From contig VHBB01000001.1 in assembly GCA_016872155.1 (NCBI GenBank), forward strand, positions 1 to 64,000: a DNA stretch of 64,000 nt, given 5' to 3'. This document shows, one piece after another, positions 1 through 8,684 of the stretch. How positions within the stretch are numbered: the first letter of the stretch is position 1; every line of letters begins with the position of its first letter. The stretch is from Sphingomonadales bacterium (GTDB lineage Bacteria > Bacteroidota > Bacteroidia > Chitinophagales > Chitinophagaceae). The notes under the pieces are model-generated. The model made no database searches and was not told where the DNA came from. It saw nothing but the letters and a program-made list of their open reading frames with translations. The translations under genes were made by a program, and so were the position numbers.

Positions 1-139
1 AAGCATCTTCGCGACCCGTGGCGTTGCGACCGGTTTGAAAGCGGTTTCTTTCTACAACCAAAAAGATCACCAACCCCGAATTGATGAGCAGCAATACAAT
101 TACCGCAACCGAGAGCAGACGAGGAGAAAGTTTTTGCAT
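1..139 (-). CDS. Membrane-anchored protein, N-terminal fragment, third gene of ECF sigma operon
   Basis: The gene runs off the left edge of the window; only the first 46 codons are present. The start ATG is read on the minus strand at 137-139. The visible protein begins MQKLSPRLLSVAVIVLLLIN and continues as one hydrophobic segment (about residues 8-28) followed by a polar, basic stretch, so it is an N-terminal membrane anchor or signal anchor with the rest outside the membrane. It starts 11 bases after the stop of the putative anti-sigma gene and is probably co-transcribed with it. In Bacteroidota the third gene of such operons is often a Spy/CpxP-like periplasmic metal or envelope-stress protein, but that part of the protein is outside the window, so the function is open. 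Confidence 0.6.
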   Translation of the reverse strand, partial: MQKLSPRLLSVAVIVLLLINSGLVIFLVVERNRFQTGRNATGREDA

Positions 140-150
140 AACGATGGGGT

Positions 151-507
151 TTATTTTTGAAAGGGGTCGTTTGCCATTTCGTATTCGGTAACCGAATGTT
201 CGGCCGAACGCTCTTCGAAGGCAAGAATGTGCAATTCGTCTTCCGATTCGGATTTGACGGTAGTACCCGCAGCAGAAGATGTTGCCATCGGTGTATTGAT
301 CAACCAAAAATTAAGCAGCAGCAATACGATCAATAGACTCACCACCGGAATCGGGCGCAGCCACAGCATCAGCCCTTGCTCCGAGGCCTTTGAAGAGTCT
401 AAACGAGCAAGAAGCCTCGTATAAAAATAAGGAGGCGCAGGTACGCGTTGTACCTTGTCGAGGCTGGTTAAGATCCGTTCAATACGGTCTGACGGTGGGG
501 TTTGCAT
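151..507 (-). CDS. Small single-pass membrane protein, putative anti-sigma factor
   Basis: This 118-residue protein has a soluble N-terminal part (about 1-50), one transmembrane segment (about 51-70, PIPVVSLLIVLLLLNFWLI) and a short acidic C-terminal tail of about 45 residues. It lies 44 bases downstream of the ECF sigma factor on the same strand. Position, size and topology fit a minimal anti-sigma factor: a cytoplasmic sigma-binding segment tied to the membrane. No zinc-binding HxxxCxxC motif of the ZAS class is visible, so it is not a classical zinc anti-sigma factor. The assignment rests on context and topology rather than on a recognised domain. Confidence 0.6.
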   Translation of the reverse strand: MQTPPSDRIERILTSLDKVQRVPAPPYFYTRLLARLDSSKASEQGLMLWLRPIPVVSLLIVLLLLNFWLINTPMATSSAAGTTVKSESEDELHILAFEERSAEHSVTEYEMANDPFQK

Positions 508-551
508 GCGAGATTGTTTTGACGAATTAAGGGGGTAAAACTTTCGGATTT

Positions 552-1118
552 TTAAGGTGAAATCTCTTTTTCCAATATCTTTTTTAAATTAAGCCGGGCC
601 CGGTGCATCAGGGACTCCACGGCCGGTAAACTATTGCCCATGATCTCACTGATCGCTTGGTAAGAAAGACCCTCCAGCTTATGTAACGAAAAAGCAACAC
701 GCTGGTTTTCAGGAAGCTTTGCAATTGCACGCCAGAGTTTTCCTGCATCCTCCTTTTGTTCGAGGGCAACCCCGGGGTGATGGGTATCGGGAATGTCGAG
801 TGCCACCTCTTCGTCGCTAGCCCACAAGCGCTGGATAATGCCAAAGCGCTTCTTGCTCTTTTTGGATCGGATCAGGTCGAGTGCCCGGCTGGTCGTAATA
901 CGGTATAGCCAGGTAGAGAGCTTGGCCTCTGATTTAAAGCTATGGATGGAACGGAATACTTGTAAAAAAACTTCTTGGGCCACATCTTCTGCATCCTGCG
1001 CTTGCTGCAACAATCCATAGGCCGTGTTATAGACAAGGTCTTGGTAGGTGCTCACGAGGTACTTAAAACTAGACTCATCCCCTCTCTTTAAACCGGCTAT
1101 GAGTTCTTGTTCTGTCAA
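552..1118 (-). CDS. ECF-family RNA polymerase sigma factor (sigma-70 regions 2 and 4)
   Basis: The protein has 188 residues. Region 2 (about residues 20-90) shows DAEDVAQEVFLQVFRSI and the promoter-melting stretch ending LSTWLYRITTSRALDLIRSK. Region 4 (about 125-180) shows LPENQRVAFSLHKLEGLSYQ followed by an HTH helix ending ALMHRARLNLKK-like. It would direct polymerase to a small regulon, normally held inactive by a membrane anti-sigma factor; the next gene is a candidate. The start must be TTG at 1116-1118, because no in-frame ATG or GTG lies nearby and the family N-terminus fits there. The ATG seen at 1124-1126 is out of frame and stops after three codons. Confidence 0.93.
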   Translation of the reverse strand: MTEQELIAGLKRGDESSFKYLVSTYQDLVYNTAYGLLQQAQDAEDVAQEVFLQVFRSIHSFKSEAKLSTWLYRITTSRALDLIRSKKSKKRFGIIQRLWASDEEVALDIPDTHHPGVALEQKEDAGKLWRAIAKLPENQRVAFSLHKLEGLSYQAISEIMGNSLPAVESLMHRARLNLKKILEKEISP

Positions 1119-1254
1119 GTGAGCATTTGTTTGAACGCCTAATTTACGAAAACAGGGGCTTTTGATGTTGTATATTTGCCTCCTTCAAGGGCAGTTCTTT
1201 TGCCTACGATGCTCTTTTTTCTTCTTGCGCGAAACAGTGTAACTGGGTTCGCCC

Positions 1255-1326
1255 GGTCCCGTAGTTCAATGGATAGAATAGAAGTTTCCTAAACTTTTGA
1301 TCCCAGTTCGATTCTGGGCGGGACTA
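1255..1326 (+). tRNA. tRNA-Arg (anticodon CCT)
   Basis: A complete cloverleaf can be folded by hand. Acceptor stem GGTCCCG (1255-1261) pairs with CGGGACT (1319-1325) with one G-U end pair; D stem GTTC/GAAT; anticodon stem GAAGT/ACTTT with loop TTCCTAA, giving anticodon CCT at 1288-1290; T stem CCCAG/CTGGG around loop TTCGATT. Discriminator base is A1326 and the CCA end is not encoded. The anticodon reads AGG (Arg). A TATATTTG box at 1171-1178 resembles the Bacteroidota -7 element and may drive it, but no -33 partner is clear. Confidence 0.93.
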
Positions 1327-1346
1327 CATTACATTTGTAGCCCAGC

Positions 1347-3566
1347 ATGAACAGACTTATTTTGCTTTTCTTCTTTTGGCTGGCTACAGCCGTTGCTGCC
1401 ATTGCACAACAAACATCTTTCAACGAGATAAAGGATAGATTGGATACCGGCTATCGTGCCAAAAAAACGATCGATCCTATAAAGATCGATGGCCTTATTA
1501 TTGAACAAACCTGGAAAGAGGCCCAGAAGACCATCTACTTTGTCCAGAACTTTCCGACCGATACCCTTCTTAGTAAGGCGATGCAAGAAATTAGGGTGGC
1601 CTACGATGAAAGATTTTTATATGTCGCTGCAAAGATCTACAAGAGCATAAAAGACCAACCATTTACCACGCCCTCGTTGAAAAGGGATTTTCGAGGCGAA
1701 GCTTTTGATGCCTTTGTTGTCAGCATTGACCCGTTTATGGATCGGATGAATGCCTTTTCGTTCGGCATCAACCCCTATGGCGTACAACGAGAGGGGCTAG
1801 TTGTAAACGGCGGACTCGTAGGTGAAGACCTTAGTTTATCGTGGGATAATAAATGGTATAGTGAGGCCAAGATCGAAGAAGATTATTGGGCTACCGAAAT
1901 GGCCATTCCATTAAATACGATCCGCTATAGAAAGGGTACCAACAAATGGCTGATCAATTTTTATAAGTTAGACAGCTACAACGCAGAACGTTCTAGCTGG
2001 TCTAGAATACCCAACCAGTTCTCTCCCATCTCACTCGCCTACTCAAAACCCATTGTTTTTGAAACCCCGATAGAAAAAAAGGGATTAAACATGTCGCTTA
2101 TTCCTTACGTCTCTCCCGGCAGTTTCATAAAACCAAAGCCAGGAGGAACGAACGGCTTTACGGCATCTTCTACGATTATGTTTGGAGGGGATGCCAAAAT
2201 CGGGATCGGCTCCTCACTAAATCTTGACCTTACCGTTAACCCCGACTTTTCGCAAGTGGAGGTAGACAACCAGGTGACCAACCTGGACAGATTTGAGATC
2301 TTATTTCCGGAGAAAAGGCAATTCTATTTAGAAAATGCAGACCTCTTTGCCAATTTTGGTATGGACGGTCTGCGTCCTTTCTTTTCGAGGAGAATTGGCG
2401 TAACAAGAGACGCAAGTACCGGACAAAACATTCAAAATAAGATTGACGCCGGTTTCAGGCTCAGCGGAAAGATAAATGACAACCTAAGAATTGGTTTGCT
2501 CGAGATGAAGTCTGCGGCCATCCCGGAAATAAATGAACCGGCCTACAATTATTCTGTTCTGAGTCTGCAACAACGGGTATTCGGCCGGTCGAACCTAAGT
2601 TTTATTTTTACCAATAAGGACGGGATCGGAATAAAGGACTTTAACAGAGTAGCGGGGTTAGACTATAATCTTGCCTCGAGGAGCAACGTTTGGAATGGCA
2701 AGTTCTTTTTTATGAAATCGTTCGATCCTGTCAAAACCAGCGATAATGCCGTTTTGGGAACCACCCTATTTTTTAATAAGCGTTTTTTTGATGCCAGGCA
2801 GACCGCTTATTATATAGGAGAGAATTTCAACCCCGAAGTAGGCTTTCTACGAAGAGCGGGTCTTTACAGATTGGCGGGTCAGGTACAGCCGAAATTCTAT
2901 CCAAAAAAAGGGCGCATCAATAGATGGGGCCCCATGTTCGACTATGATCTGACCGTGTTTCCGGCCAGGGGGGTTACAGACTATGATGTGAATATTATCT
3001 TTAACCTTCAGTATAAAAATTATGCTACGCTTTTACTGCGCATTAGAAATGATTACACTAAACTTACCAGTGACTTTGACCCGACCAACTCGGGAGGAGA
3101 AAAGTTAAAAGAAAACAGCTCGTATAATTATACATCCTTTATCTGCAACTTTATTACCGATCAACGGAAAAAGCTCTCGGCCAGACTCAATTCCAGAGTA
3201 GGCCAGTACTTTAATGGAACAAGAGTGAATCTGGACGCAGAGATAAATTATCGGGTTCAACCCTATGGCAGCCTATCCTCTGTATTTTCGTATAACCGAT
3301 TGCGATTTCCACAACCCTATGCAAGCCGGGATTTGATCTTGTTTGGGCCAAAGGTCGATCTCACTTTTACCCGGTCGTTATTTTTTTCTGCGCTTCTTCA
3401 ATACAATAACCAGATCAACAACATCAATATGAACGTTCGCTTTCAATGGCGATTCGCTCCGGCTTCTGATCTTTTTATTGTATACACCGACAATTATTTT
3501 GCTGATCTACTTAGATCTAAAGGGAGTGCTGTCGTTTTAAAAGCGACGTATTGGTTTAACTTATGA
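1347..3566 (+). CDS. DUF5916 family outer-membrane protein with CBM9-like N-terminal domain
   Basis: The 739-residue protein starts with a Sec signal peptide (cleavage near residue 20, AIAQ). Residues about 40-230 look like the CBM9-type beta-sandwich that opens DUF5916 proteins (DPIKIDGLIIEQTWKEA and RVAYDERFLYVAAKIYKS are typical). The remaining 500 residues are rich in alternating aromatic and polar beta-strand patterns and end in the aromatic residue pattern KATYWFNL, as expected of an outer-membrane barrel; SQVEVDNQVTNLDRFE and FPEKRQFYLENADLF are conserved family signatures. The function of DUF5916 is not established; a role in carbohydrate or surface transport is only inferred from the CBM9 fold. 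It lies alone, directly after the tRNA. Confidence 0.85.
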   Translation: MNRLILLFFFWLATAVAAIAQQTSFNEIKDRLDTGYRAKKTIDPIKIDGLIIEQTWKEAQKTIYFVQNFPTDTLLSKAMQEIRVAYDERFLYVAAKIYKSIKDQPFTTPSLKRDFRGEAFDAFVVSIDPFMDRMNAFSFGINPYGVQREGLVVNGGLVGEDLSLSWDNKWYSEAKIEEDYWATEMAIPLNTIRYRKGTNKWLINFYKLDSYNAERSSWSRIPNQFSPISLAYSKPIVFETPIEKKGLNMSLIPYVSPGSFIKPKPGGTNGFTASSTIMFGGDAKIGIGSSLNLDLTVNPDFSQVEVDNQVTNLDRFEILFPEKRQFYLENADLFANFGMDGLRPFFSRRIGVTRDASTGQNIQNKIDAGFRLSGKINDNLRIGLLEMKSAAIPEINEPAYNYSVLSLQQRVFGRSNLSFIFTNKDGIGIKDFNRVAGLDYNLASRSNVWNGKFFFMKSFDPVKTSDNAVLGTTLFFNKRFFDARQTAYYIGENFNPEVGFLRRAGLYRLAGQVQPKFYPKKGRINRWGPMFDYDLTVFPARGVTDYDVNIIFNLQYKNYATLLLRIRNDYTKLTSDFDPTNSGGEKLKENSSYNYTSFICNFITDQRKKLSARLNSRVGQYFNGTRVNLDAEINYRVQPYGSLSSVFSYNRLRFPQPYASRDLILFGPKVDLTFTRSLFFSALLQYNNQINNINMNVRFQWRFAPASDLFIVYTDNYFADLLRSKGSAVVLKATYWFNL

Positions 3567-3631
3567 TCGATTTTTGCCCCCGCGCGAAGAAAAATTTCTC
3601 CTGGTTTCGTCAGCGCCAACCCCAATAAGCT

Positions 3632-5899
3632 CTATTTCTTCGAATAAAGAAAACTGGTCGATAACGTAGCAGCAGAACTGCCCCCAACGTAAAAATCGAA
3701 CCAGCCGGGTTCGAGCAGTAGCGTACCCGTTTCGTTGTAATAGCCCAATAAGGAAACGGGGAGCTCAAAGGTAATAGTGGTGCTTACACCTGGCGCTAGT
3801 TGTACTTTTTTAAACCCTTTTAACTCCCGAATGGGGCGGACGATAGAAGAAAAACGGTCATGGATGTAGAGCTGTGCGACCTCCTCGCCAACAACCGACC
3901 CGGTGTTGGTGAGATTAACTTGTACGACAACTGTATCGCCACGAGAAGCAAGTTGAAGATCGGAATAACTAAAGTGGGTATAGCTTTTTCCGAAGCCGAA
4001 CTCATATAGAGGTGCATGCGATTCGTCTATATAATGAGACCAAAAAACTTCTTTTTTAGGCCCGGGCCGCCCCGTAGAGAAATGATTATAATAAATAGGC
4101 AATTGGCTGTCACTACGAGGAAAGGTCATGGGAAGCTTGCCAGATGGATTATACTTGCCAAGTAGTACATCTGTAATGGCGTGTCCGCTTTGCGAACCAG
4201 GTTGCCAGGCCAATAATATGGCAGGAATATGTTCGGCAGCCCAGGTAATGGCGAGTGGGCGCCCAGTCGTAAGGACTAAGACAACATTGGGATTAACCGC
4301 ATATACGGCCTCGAGCACTTGCTGCTGGAGTCCGGGCAGGTTGAGTTGCGCGCGGCTTCTGCCTTCTCCAGATTGTAGCCCGTGTTCGCCCAACATCATG
4401 ACCACAATATCGGCGGTCCTTGCAATAGAAATAGCATACGCCATTCCGCTGGTATCAGTAGTATTAATTGCCAATTCTTGTACAAAATGAACGGGATCGC
4501 CCGCTACCAGTTTTACACCGGGAGCATATTGATACGAAATACTCGCTGCATCGAATCCTTCGAGAAGCGAAACGGCGCTGCTGTCTTTCGCGGCCAAGCG
4601 CCAATTGCCGAGCGGACTATTCTTATCGGCCGCCAGGGCTCCTATCACGGCTATCTTTTTCCCTTTTTCAACAAGTGGTAATAATTGCTTTTCATTTTTT
4701 AATAAGACCATGGAGCGTTTAGCCATATCTCTGGCTACTTGGGAGTGCTCAGGATGCATGGAATACACGCGCTCGCGAGTGCTATCGCAATATTTATAGG
4801 GATCCTTAAAAAGTCCAAGCATAAACTTTAACCGTAACACCCGACGCACAGATTGATCGATCGTTGCAATAGATACATTTCCTTTACGCACCTCTTCGCT
4901 TAAATGATTTACATAGGCATAGCTTTCCATGTCTACGTCCGAACCGGCATTGGCCGCTAACGATGCGACCTGGCTAAGATTCTCAGCAAATCCATGATCG
5001 ATCATCTCTATGCCCGATCCCCAATCGGACACCACAACGCCCTTAAACTTCCAGTTTCTCTTAAGAATATCTTGCACCAAGAAATGACTAGCCGTGGCGG
5101 GAACACCATTAAATATATTGAACGAGTTCATGACCGAAGCCACTCCCCCATTAACAGCAGCATAAAAGGGCGGCAAAATGGTATTGTGTAGTGTAAGGGC
5201 GTTTACATCGACCGTATTGTAATCGCGGCCGCCCTCTGCAAAACCATACCCGGCAAAATGCTTGGCCGTAGCCAAGATGTTGAAAGGAGACGAAAAGTCG
5301 TTTCCCTGAAACCCCTTTACTCGTGCCACTGCGATCTTAGCGCCTAAAAAAGGATCCTCTCCGGCTCCCTCCATAACCCGGCCCCAGCGGGCATCGCGAG
5401 AAATATCGACCATGGGAGCAAACGTCCAGTTGATTCCAGAGGCAGCGGCTTCTGTTGCGCTAACACGTGCAGAGCGTTCTATTGCTGGCAAATCCCAACT
5501 GGCAGCCTCGGCAAGTGGAATAGGAAGAACAGTATTGTAACCATGAACGGCATCGAATCCGAACAAGAGTGGAATACCCAATCTGGATTGCTTCACGACA
5601 AGTTCTTGCAAGGCGCGAACCTGTGTTACACCCCGCACATTGAGCACCGACCCCACCAACCCTTGCTTAAAATGATCGTACTTGAATTTATCAGCACCCG
5701 CCTTGGGGGCAGGACCGGTAACATCCCAGAAACCATTGTATTGATTCATTTGTCCAATCTTCTCTTCGAGCGTCATGGCAGCCAAGAGACGATCGATGGC
5801 TCGTTCGGTAGAATCCGATAAAGGCCACTGTGCAAATAGGTACTGAGCACCCGACAAGTACAAAAAGAGAAACAATACGATGCGCTGAAAAAGAAACAT
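3632..5899 (-). CDS. bglX: GH3 beta-glucosidase (BglX-like), last gene of beta-glucan locus
   Basis: This 755-residue enzyme has a signal peptide (about 1-23, ending LFAQ), a GH3 TIM-barrel domain (about 35-370), a GH3 C-terminal sandwich domain (about 400-620) and a fibronectin-III-like domain (about 655-745). The nucleophile is Asp292 in GVVVSDWGSG; Lys213-His214 (ATAKHFAGYG) are the usual substrate-binding pair; SGEGRSR in the second domain holds the likely acid/base Glu. It removes glucose from the non-reducing end of beta-glucosides. It sits 21 bases after a GH16 gene and ends the SusC-led operon, where it would hydrolyse oligosaccharides released by the GH16 enzymes in the periplasm. 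Length and domain order match the BglX group. Confidence 0.94.
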   Translation of the reverse strand: MFLFQRIVLFLFLYLSGAQYLFAQWPLSDSTERAIDRLLAAMTLEEKIGQMNQYNGFWDVTGPAPKAGADKFKYDHFKQGLVGSVLNVRGVTQVRALQELVVKQSRLGIPLLFGFDAVHGYNTVLPIPLAEAASWDLPAIERSARVSATEAAASGINWTFAPMVDISRDARWGRVMEGAGEDPFLGAKIAVARVKGFQGNDFSSPFNILATAKHFAGYGFAEGGRDYNTVDVNALTLHNTILPPFYAAVNGGVASVMNSFNIFNGVPATASHFLVQDILKRNWKFKGVVVSDWGSGIEMIDHGFAENLSQVASLAANAGSDVDMESYAYVNHLSEEVRKGNVSIATIDQSVRRVLRLKFMLGLFKDPYKYCDSTRERVYSMHPEHSQVARDMAKRSMVLLKNEKQLLPLVEKGKKIAVIGALAADKNSPLGNWRLAAKDSSAVSLLEGFDAASISYQYAPGVKLVAGDPVHFVQELAINTTDTSGMAYAISIARTADIVVMMLGEHGLQSGEGRSRAQLNLPGLQQQVLEAVYAVNPNVVLVLTTGRPLAITWAAEHIPAILLAWQPGSQSGHAITDVLLGKYNPSGKLPMTFPRSDSQLPIYYNHFSTGRPGPKKEVFWSHYIDESHAPLYEFGFGKSYTHFSYSDLQLASRGDTVVVQVNLTNTGSVVGEEVAQLYIHDRFSSIVRPIRELKGFKKVQLAPGVSTTITFELPVSLLGYYNETGTLLLEPGWFDFYVGGSSAATLSTSFLYSKK

Positions 5900-5920
5900 G
5901 AAAAATAAATTATTGAGTAT

Positions 5921-6739
5921 TTATTGATAGACTCTTACATAGTCAACTTTTAGCTGGCGCGGAAAAACCTTTTCATCAACCCCCTTTTTTCCTCCAAAAT
6001 CGCCACCAACGGCAACATTGAGTACTAAATGAAAGAGTTGATCGAAGGGCCACTTATCGCTGTCTTGTGGGGTGCGCTTGAATAACTGATGACCGACCCC
6101 GTCTATCATAAAGAGAATATAATCCGCTGTCCACTCAATGGAGTAGGTATGAAACGAGCTATACAATTTGGGGACGGGAATTAAGGAAGCTTTCTGTGTT
6201 CCCAGCATGCCGTTGTAAGAGCCGGTATGAATGGTCTGGTACACCGAATCGGGCGTGTAGCCAACGGTCTCGGCAATATCGATCTCGCCGCTCTTTGGCC
6301 ATATACCATACTTCTTTTCGGTTGGTAACATCCAGATGGCCGGCCAGAGCCCCATTCCATCCGGAAGTTGTGCCCTGACCTCGATACGACCATACTTCCA
6401 GTCACCCTTATTACGTGACACTAATCTGGCTGATGTAAAATTTGCATCCCCAAAAGACTCCTTTCTTGCTTCGATAATCAGTTGCCCTCCCTCTACCCGG
6501 GCGTTTTCTTTACGATGCCAGGTATAGTACTGCCATTCATTATTTCCCCAGCCACAGAGTTCCGGGCAACCTCGGGCTTTATCGTAGTCCCATTTAGCAG
6601 AATCAGGAAGACCCGTATAATTGAATTCATCGAACCAAACCAGCTTATTATAGCTAGAGGTCTGTGCAATAAGCCGCGTGTCGCTGCCCAGCAGCAAAAA
6701 AAAGATCGTATATAGAAAATAAAGGCCGCTTACTCGCAT
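5921..6739 (-). CDS. GH16 endo-beta-1,3-glucanase (laminarinase-like), exported
   Basis: The protein has 272 residues: a signal peptide (1-25) and a single GH16 jelly-roll domain. The catalytic motif GEIDIAE is at 151-157, with Glu152 as nucleophile, Asp154 as helper and Glu157 as acid/base; the extra residue in the EIDIAE spacing is the beta-bulge form found in laminarinases. KLVWFDEFN at the start and VDYVRVYQ at the end are GH16 hallmarks. No lipobox cysteine is present, unlike its neighbour, so it is probably periplasmic or secreted. It lies nine bases after the second GH16 gene, in the beta-glucan operon. Exact linkage preference (1,3 or 1,3-1,4) cannot be read from the sequence. Confidence 0.93.
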   Translation of the reverse strand: MRVSGLYFLYTIFFLLLGSDTRLIAQTSSYNKLVWFDEFNYTGLPDSAKWDYDKARGCPELCGWGNNEWQYYTWHRKENARVEGGQLIIEARKESFGDANFTSARLVSRNKGDWKYGRIEVRAQLPDGMGLWPAIWMLPTEKKYGIWPKSGEIDIAETVGYTPDSVYQTIHTGSYNGMLGTQKASLIPVPKLYSSFHTYSIEWTADYILFMIDGVGHQLFKRTPQDSDKWPFDQLFHLVLNVAVGGDFGGKKGVDEKVFPRQLKVDYVRVYQ

Positions 6740-6748
6740 AACATTGGT

Positions 6749-7765
6749 TTACTGGTAAACACGCACATAATCGATTTCCATAACTCCCGACGAAAAGGCC
6801 GGATCTACCGATCCCCCAAAGTTTCCTCCCATGGCTACGTTTAGTAACAGAAAAAAAGATTGGTTAAATGGAAGATTGGCGCTGTTCGTAGTAGTAAAAT
6901 AGATACGATCATCCACTAAAAAACGAATGTATTGAGCCGTCCACTCACAAGCGTATTTATGAAATTCGGTAGTCGCATTTTGAATCAAGGTGGTACCCCC
7001 AATACCATTACCGCCGGAATTACCCGTATAGTGAATGGTGCCGTGAATACGGTTGAGATCATTGCCGCGGTGCTCCATAATATCGATCTCACCGCAAGCG
7101 GGCCACCCGGCGGTCAAAAAATTATCGCCCAGCATCCAGGTAGCAGGCCAGGTACCCACTCCTGTAGGCAACTTGGCTAGTATCTCGATCTTGCCATATT
7201 TAAAAGAAAATTTTGTGCGAGATAATAAACGGGCAGACGTAAAGGTGCTGCCACTAAAGTTTTCACGCTTGGCAATAATCTTAAGCGTACCACCCGATAC
7301 TACCGCATTATCCAGCCGATTGGTGTAATACTGCAATTCATTGTTTCCCCAACCTCCTGCACCAAGGTCGTATCCCCATTTGGCAGGATCGGGTGCACCA
7401 GGCGTAGTAAACTCATCGGACCAAATAAGAGACTGGGCTACCGTTACGGTAATGGTCGTAGATGCAGAAGCGGTGAGCCCTGCTGCGCTTTTGGCAATTA
7501 CATTCACTACATAGGTGCCGGAGGCAGGATATCGATAGGTAACAGAGCCGGACACCGAGCTCGAAAAAATACCATTGCCAAAATCAAAATCGTAGCTGAC
7601 CGCATTGGTCGCTGTAGCCGTAAAGCTAACAGTACCGCTATTATCGCTGCTTACCTGCGCGGTAAGTGCAAGATTGGTTGGAGCGGTATTATTGGGAGGC
7701 GGCTTTTTGTCGCTACATGCCAACAGCAAGAGACTTCCCCACAATACCCAGGGCACAAAACGCAT
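6749..7765 (-). CDS. Lipoprotein with PKD domain and GH16 endo-beta-glucanase domain
   Basis: This 338-residue protein begins with a lipoprotein signal (LLLLACSDK, Cys17 predicted as lipid-anchored). A PKD-like domain follows (about 28-108; VSYDFDFGNG is the typical core), then a GH16 domain (about 113-338) with catalytic GEIDIME at 225-231: Glu226, Asp228 and Glu231. It is probably an outer-membrane, possibly surface-exposed, endoglucanase that makes the first cuts in the polymer before SusC/SusD import. The PKD domain may act as spacer or glycan-binding module. It starts six bases after the PKD lipoprotein gene and shares the domain type with it, consistent with one functional unit. Confidence 0.93.
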   Translation of the reverse strand: MRFVPWVLWGSLLLLACSDKKPPPNNTAPTNLALTAQVSSDNSGTVSFTATATNAVSYDFDFGNGIFSSSVSGSVTYRYPASGTYVVNVIAKSAAGLTASASTTITVTVAQSLIWSDEFTTPGAPDPAKWGYDLGAGGWGNNELQYYTNRLDNAVVSGGTLKIIAKRENFSGSTFTSARLLSRTKFSFKYGKIEILAKLPTGVGTWPATWMLGDNFLTAGWPACGEIDIMEHRGNDLNRIHGTIHYTGNSGGNGIGGTTLIQNATTEFHKYACEWTAQYIRFLVDDRIYFTTTNSANLPFNQSFFLLLNVAMGGNFGGSVDPAFSSGVMEIDYVRVYQ

Positions 7766-7771
7766 ACTGTG

Positions 7772-8665
7772 TTATGGCTTCACTTTTAGCTTTTGATACC
7801 AAGAGTTTCCATCTGATCCAATATTGCGGATATGCATAGTGGTAGCGGTCATCTCCAAGATCTCATAAACGGTTCCACCGGTTCCAAAATTAATGATCCC
7901 GTTGCCCGGTACGGTAAATTGAATACGGGTCGATTGGGCCGGAGTGGAGGTAGAGGTGGCATCCTGAAAAATGAGTGACTTAAGTCCGCCAGCATTTATA
8001 GAAAAACAGTTGTCCGCTCCGCTAAATCCATAGAATGCACTAGAAGCACCAATAGAGAAGGAGGCTCCTTTATTGTCTACACGCATCGATACCCTGTTGG
8101 CGGCGTCTCTGCTAAAGGTGATCTCATCGTCATAAGCGCAGGCCTCACGGGTATTGGGACCGGCAGAATACCAGATGGGCGAAAACGCGTCATTAGGGCC
8201 GACTCCAAAATGACCAGGGGCATCCTTGTCGGTCACCCAAATACGAGAAGAGGTTCCGGTCAATGCATCCAATATAGTGGCCGGGATCTGAAAAGCTACA
8301 AAAACTCTAATACGCTTGCTGATCGTCGATATGCTGCCTCCGGTACCAATGGCATTGATGGTAATGGTATAATCGGCAGTTCCAGGATTACCATATTTAT
8401 AAGTAAGTGACCCTGTAGGAACCACCCGCTGCTGACCGTCTCCAAAATCTATTACATAGGTAAGGGCCCCTGTGGCACTGGCCGTGATCAGCACATTACC
8501 GGTTCCATTTCCGTTGGGATTGGACGCATCCACACCCGCTACCGCAGTAGTGAGTGTAAGCGCTGTCGGAGCCTTAAGTTCTCCGAAAGAATAGGACTGC
8601 TTTTCGCAAGCCGACAACGCAAATAAGAGTGTGGCGGAAGTGATTATTTTATTGATGGTAAGCAT
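7772..8665 (-). CDS. PKD-domain lipoprotein of beta-glucan locus, candidate surface glycan-binding protein
   Basis: The 297-residue protein has a lipoprotein signal (FALSACEKQ, Cys20), a PKD-like domain (about 35-125; LTYVIDFGDGQ), and a C-terminal beta-rich domain (about 130-297) that I do not recognise as a named family. The C-terminal region holds RIWVTDKDAPGHFGVGP and ends WYQKLKVKP, a pattern often seen in Bacteroidota PUL lipoproteins following a PKD domain. It lies between the repeat lipoprotein and the GH16 genes in the same operon with gaps of 19 and 6 bases. Its position corresponds to that of SusE/SusF-type accessory binding proteins, so a glycan-binding role at the cell surface is inferred. 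No catalytic motif is visible. Confidence 0.75.
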   Translation of the reverse strand: MLTINKIITSATLLFALSACEKQSYSFGELKAPTALTLTTAVAGVDASNPNGNGTGNVLITASATGALTYVIDFGDGQQRVVPTGSLTYKYGNPGTADYTITINAIGTGGSISTISKRIRVFVAFQIPATILDALTGTSSRIWVTDKDAPGHFGVGPNDAFSPIWYSAGPNTREACAYDDEITFSRDAANRVSMRVDNKGASFSIGASSAFYGFSGADNCFSINAGGLKSLIFQDATSTSTPAQSTRIQFTVPGNGIINFGTGGTVYEILEMTATTMHIRNIGSDGNSWYQKLKVKP

Positions 8666-8684
8666 AGCTCATTTATTTAGTAGA

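Noticed and set aside
3567-3631. Terminator between DUF5916 gene and GH3 gene
   Set aside because: No stem of useful length was found by eye.
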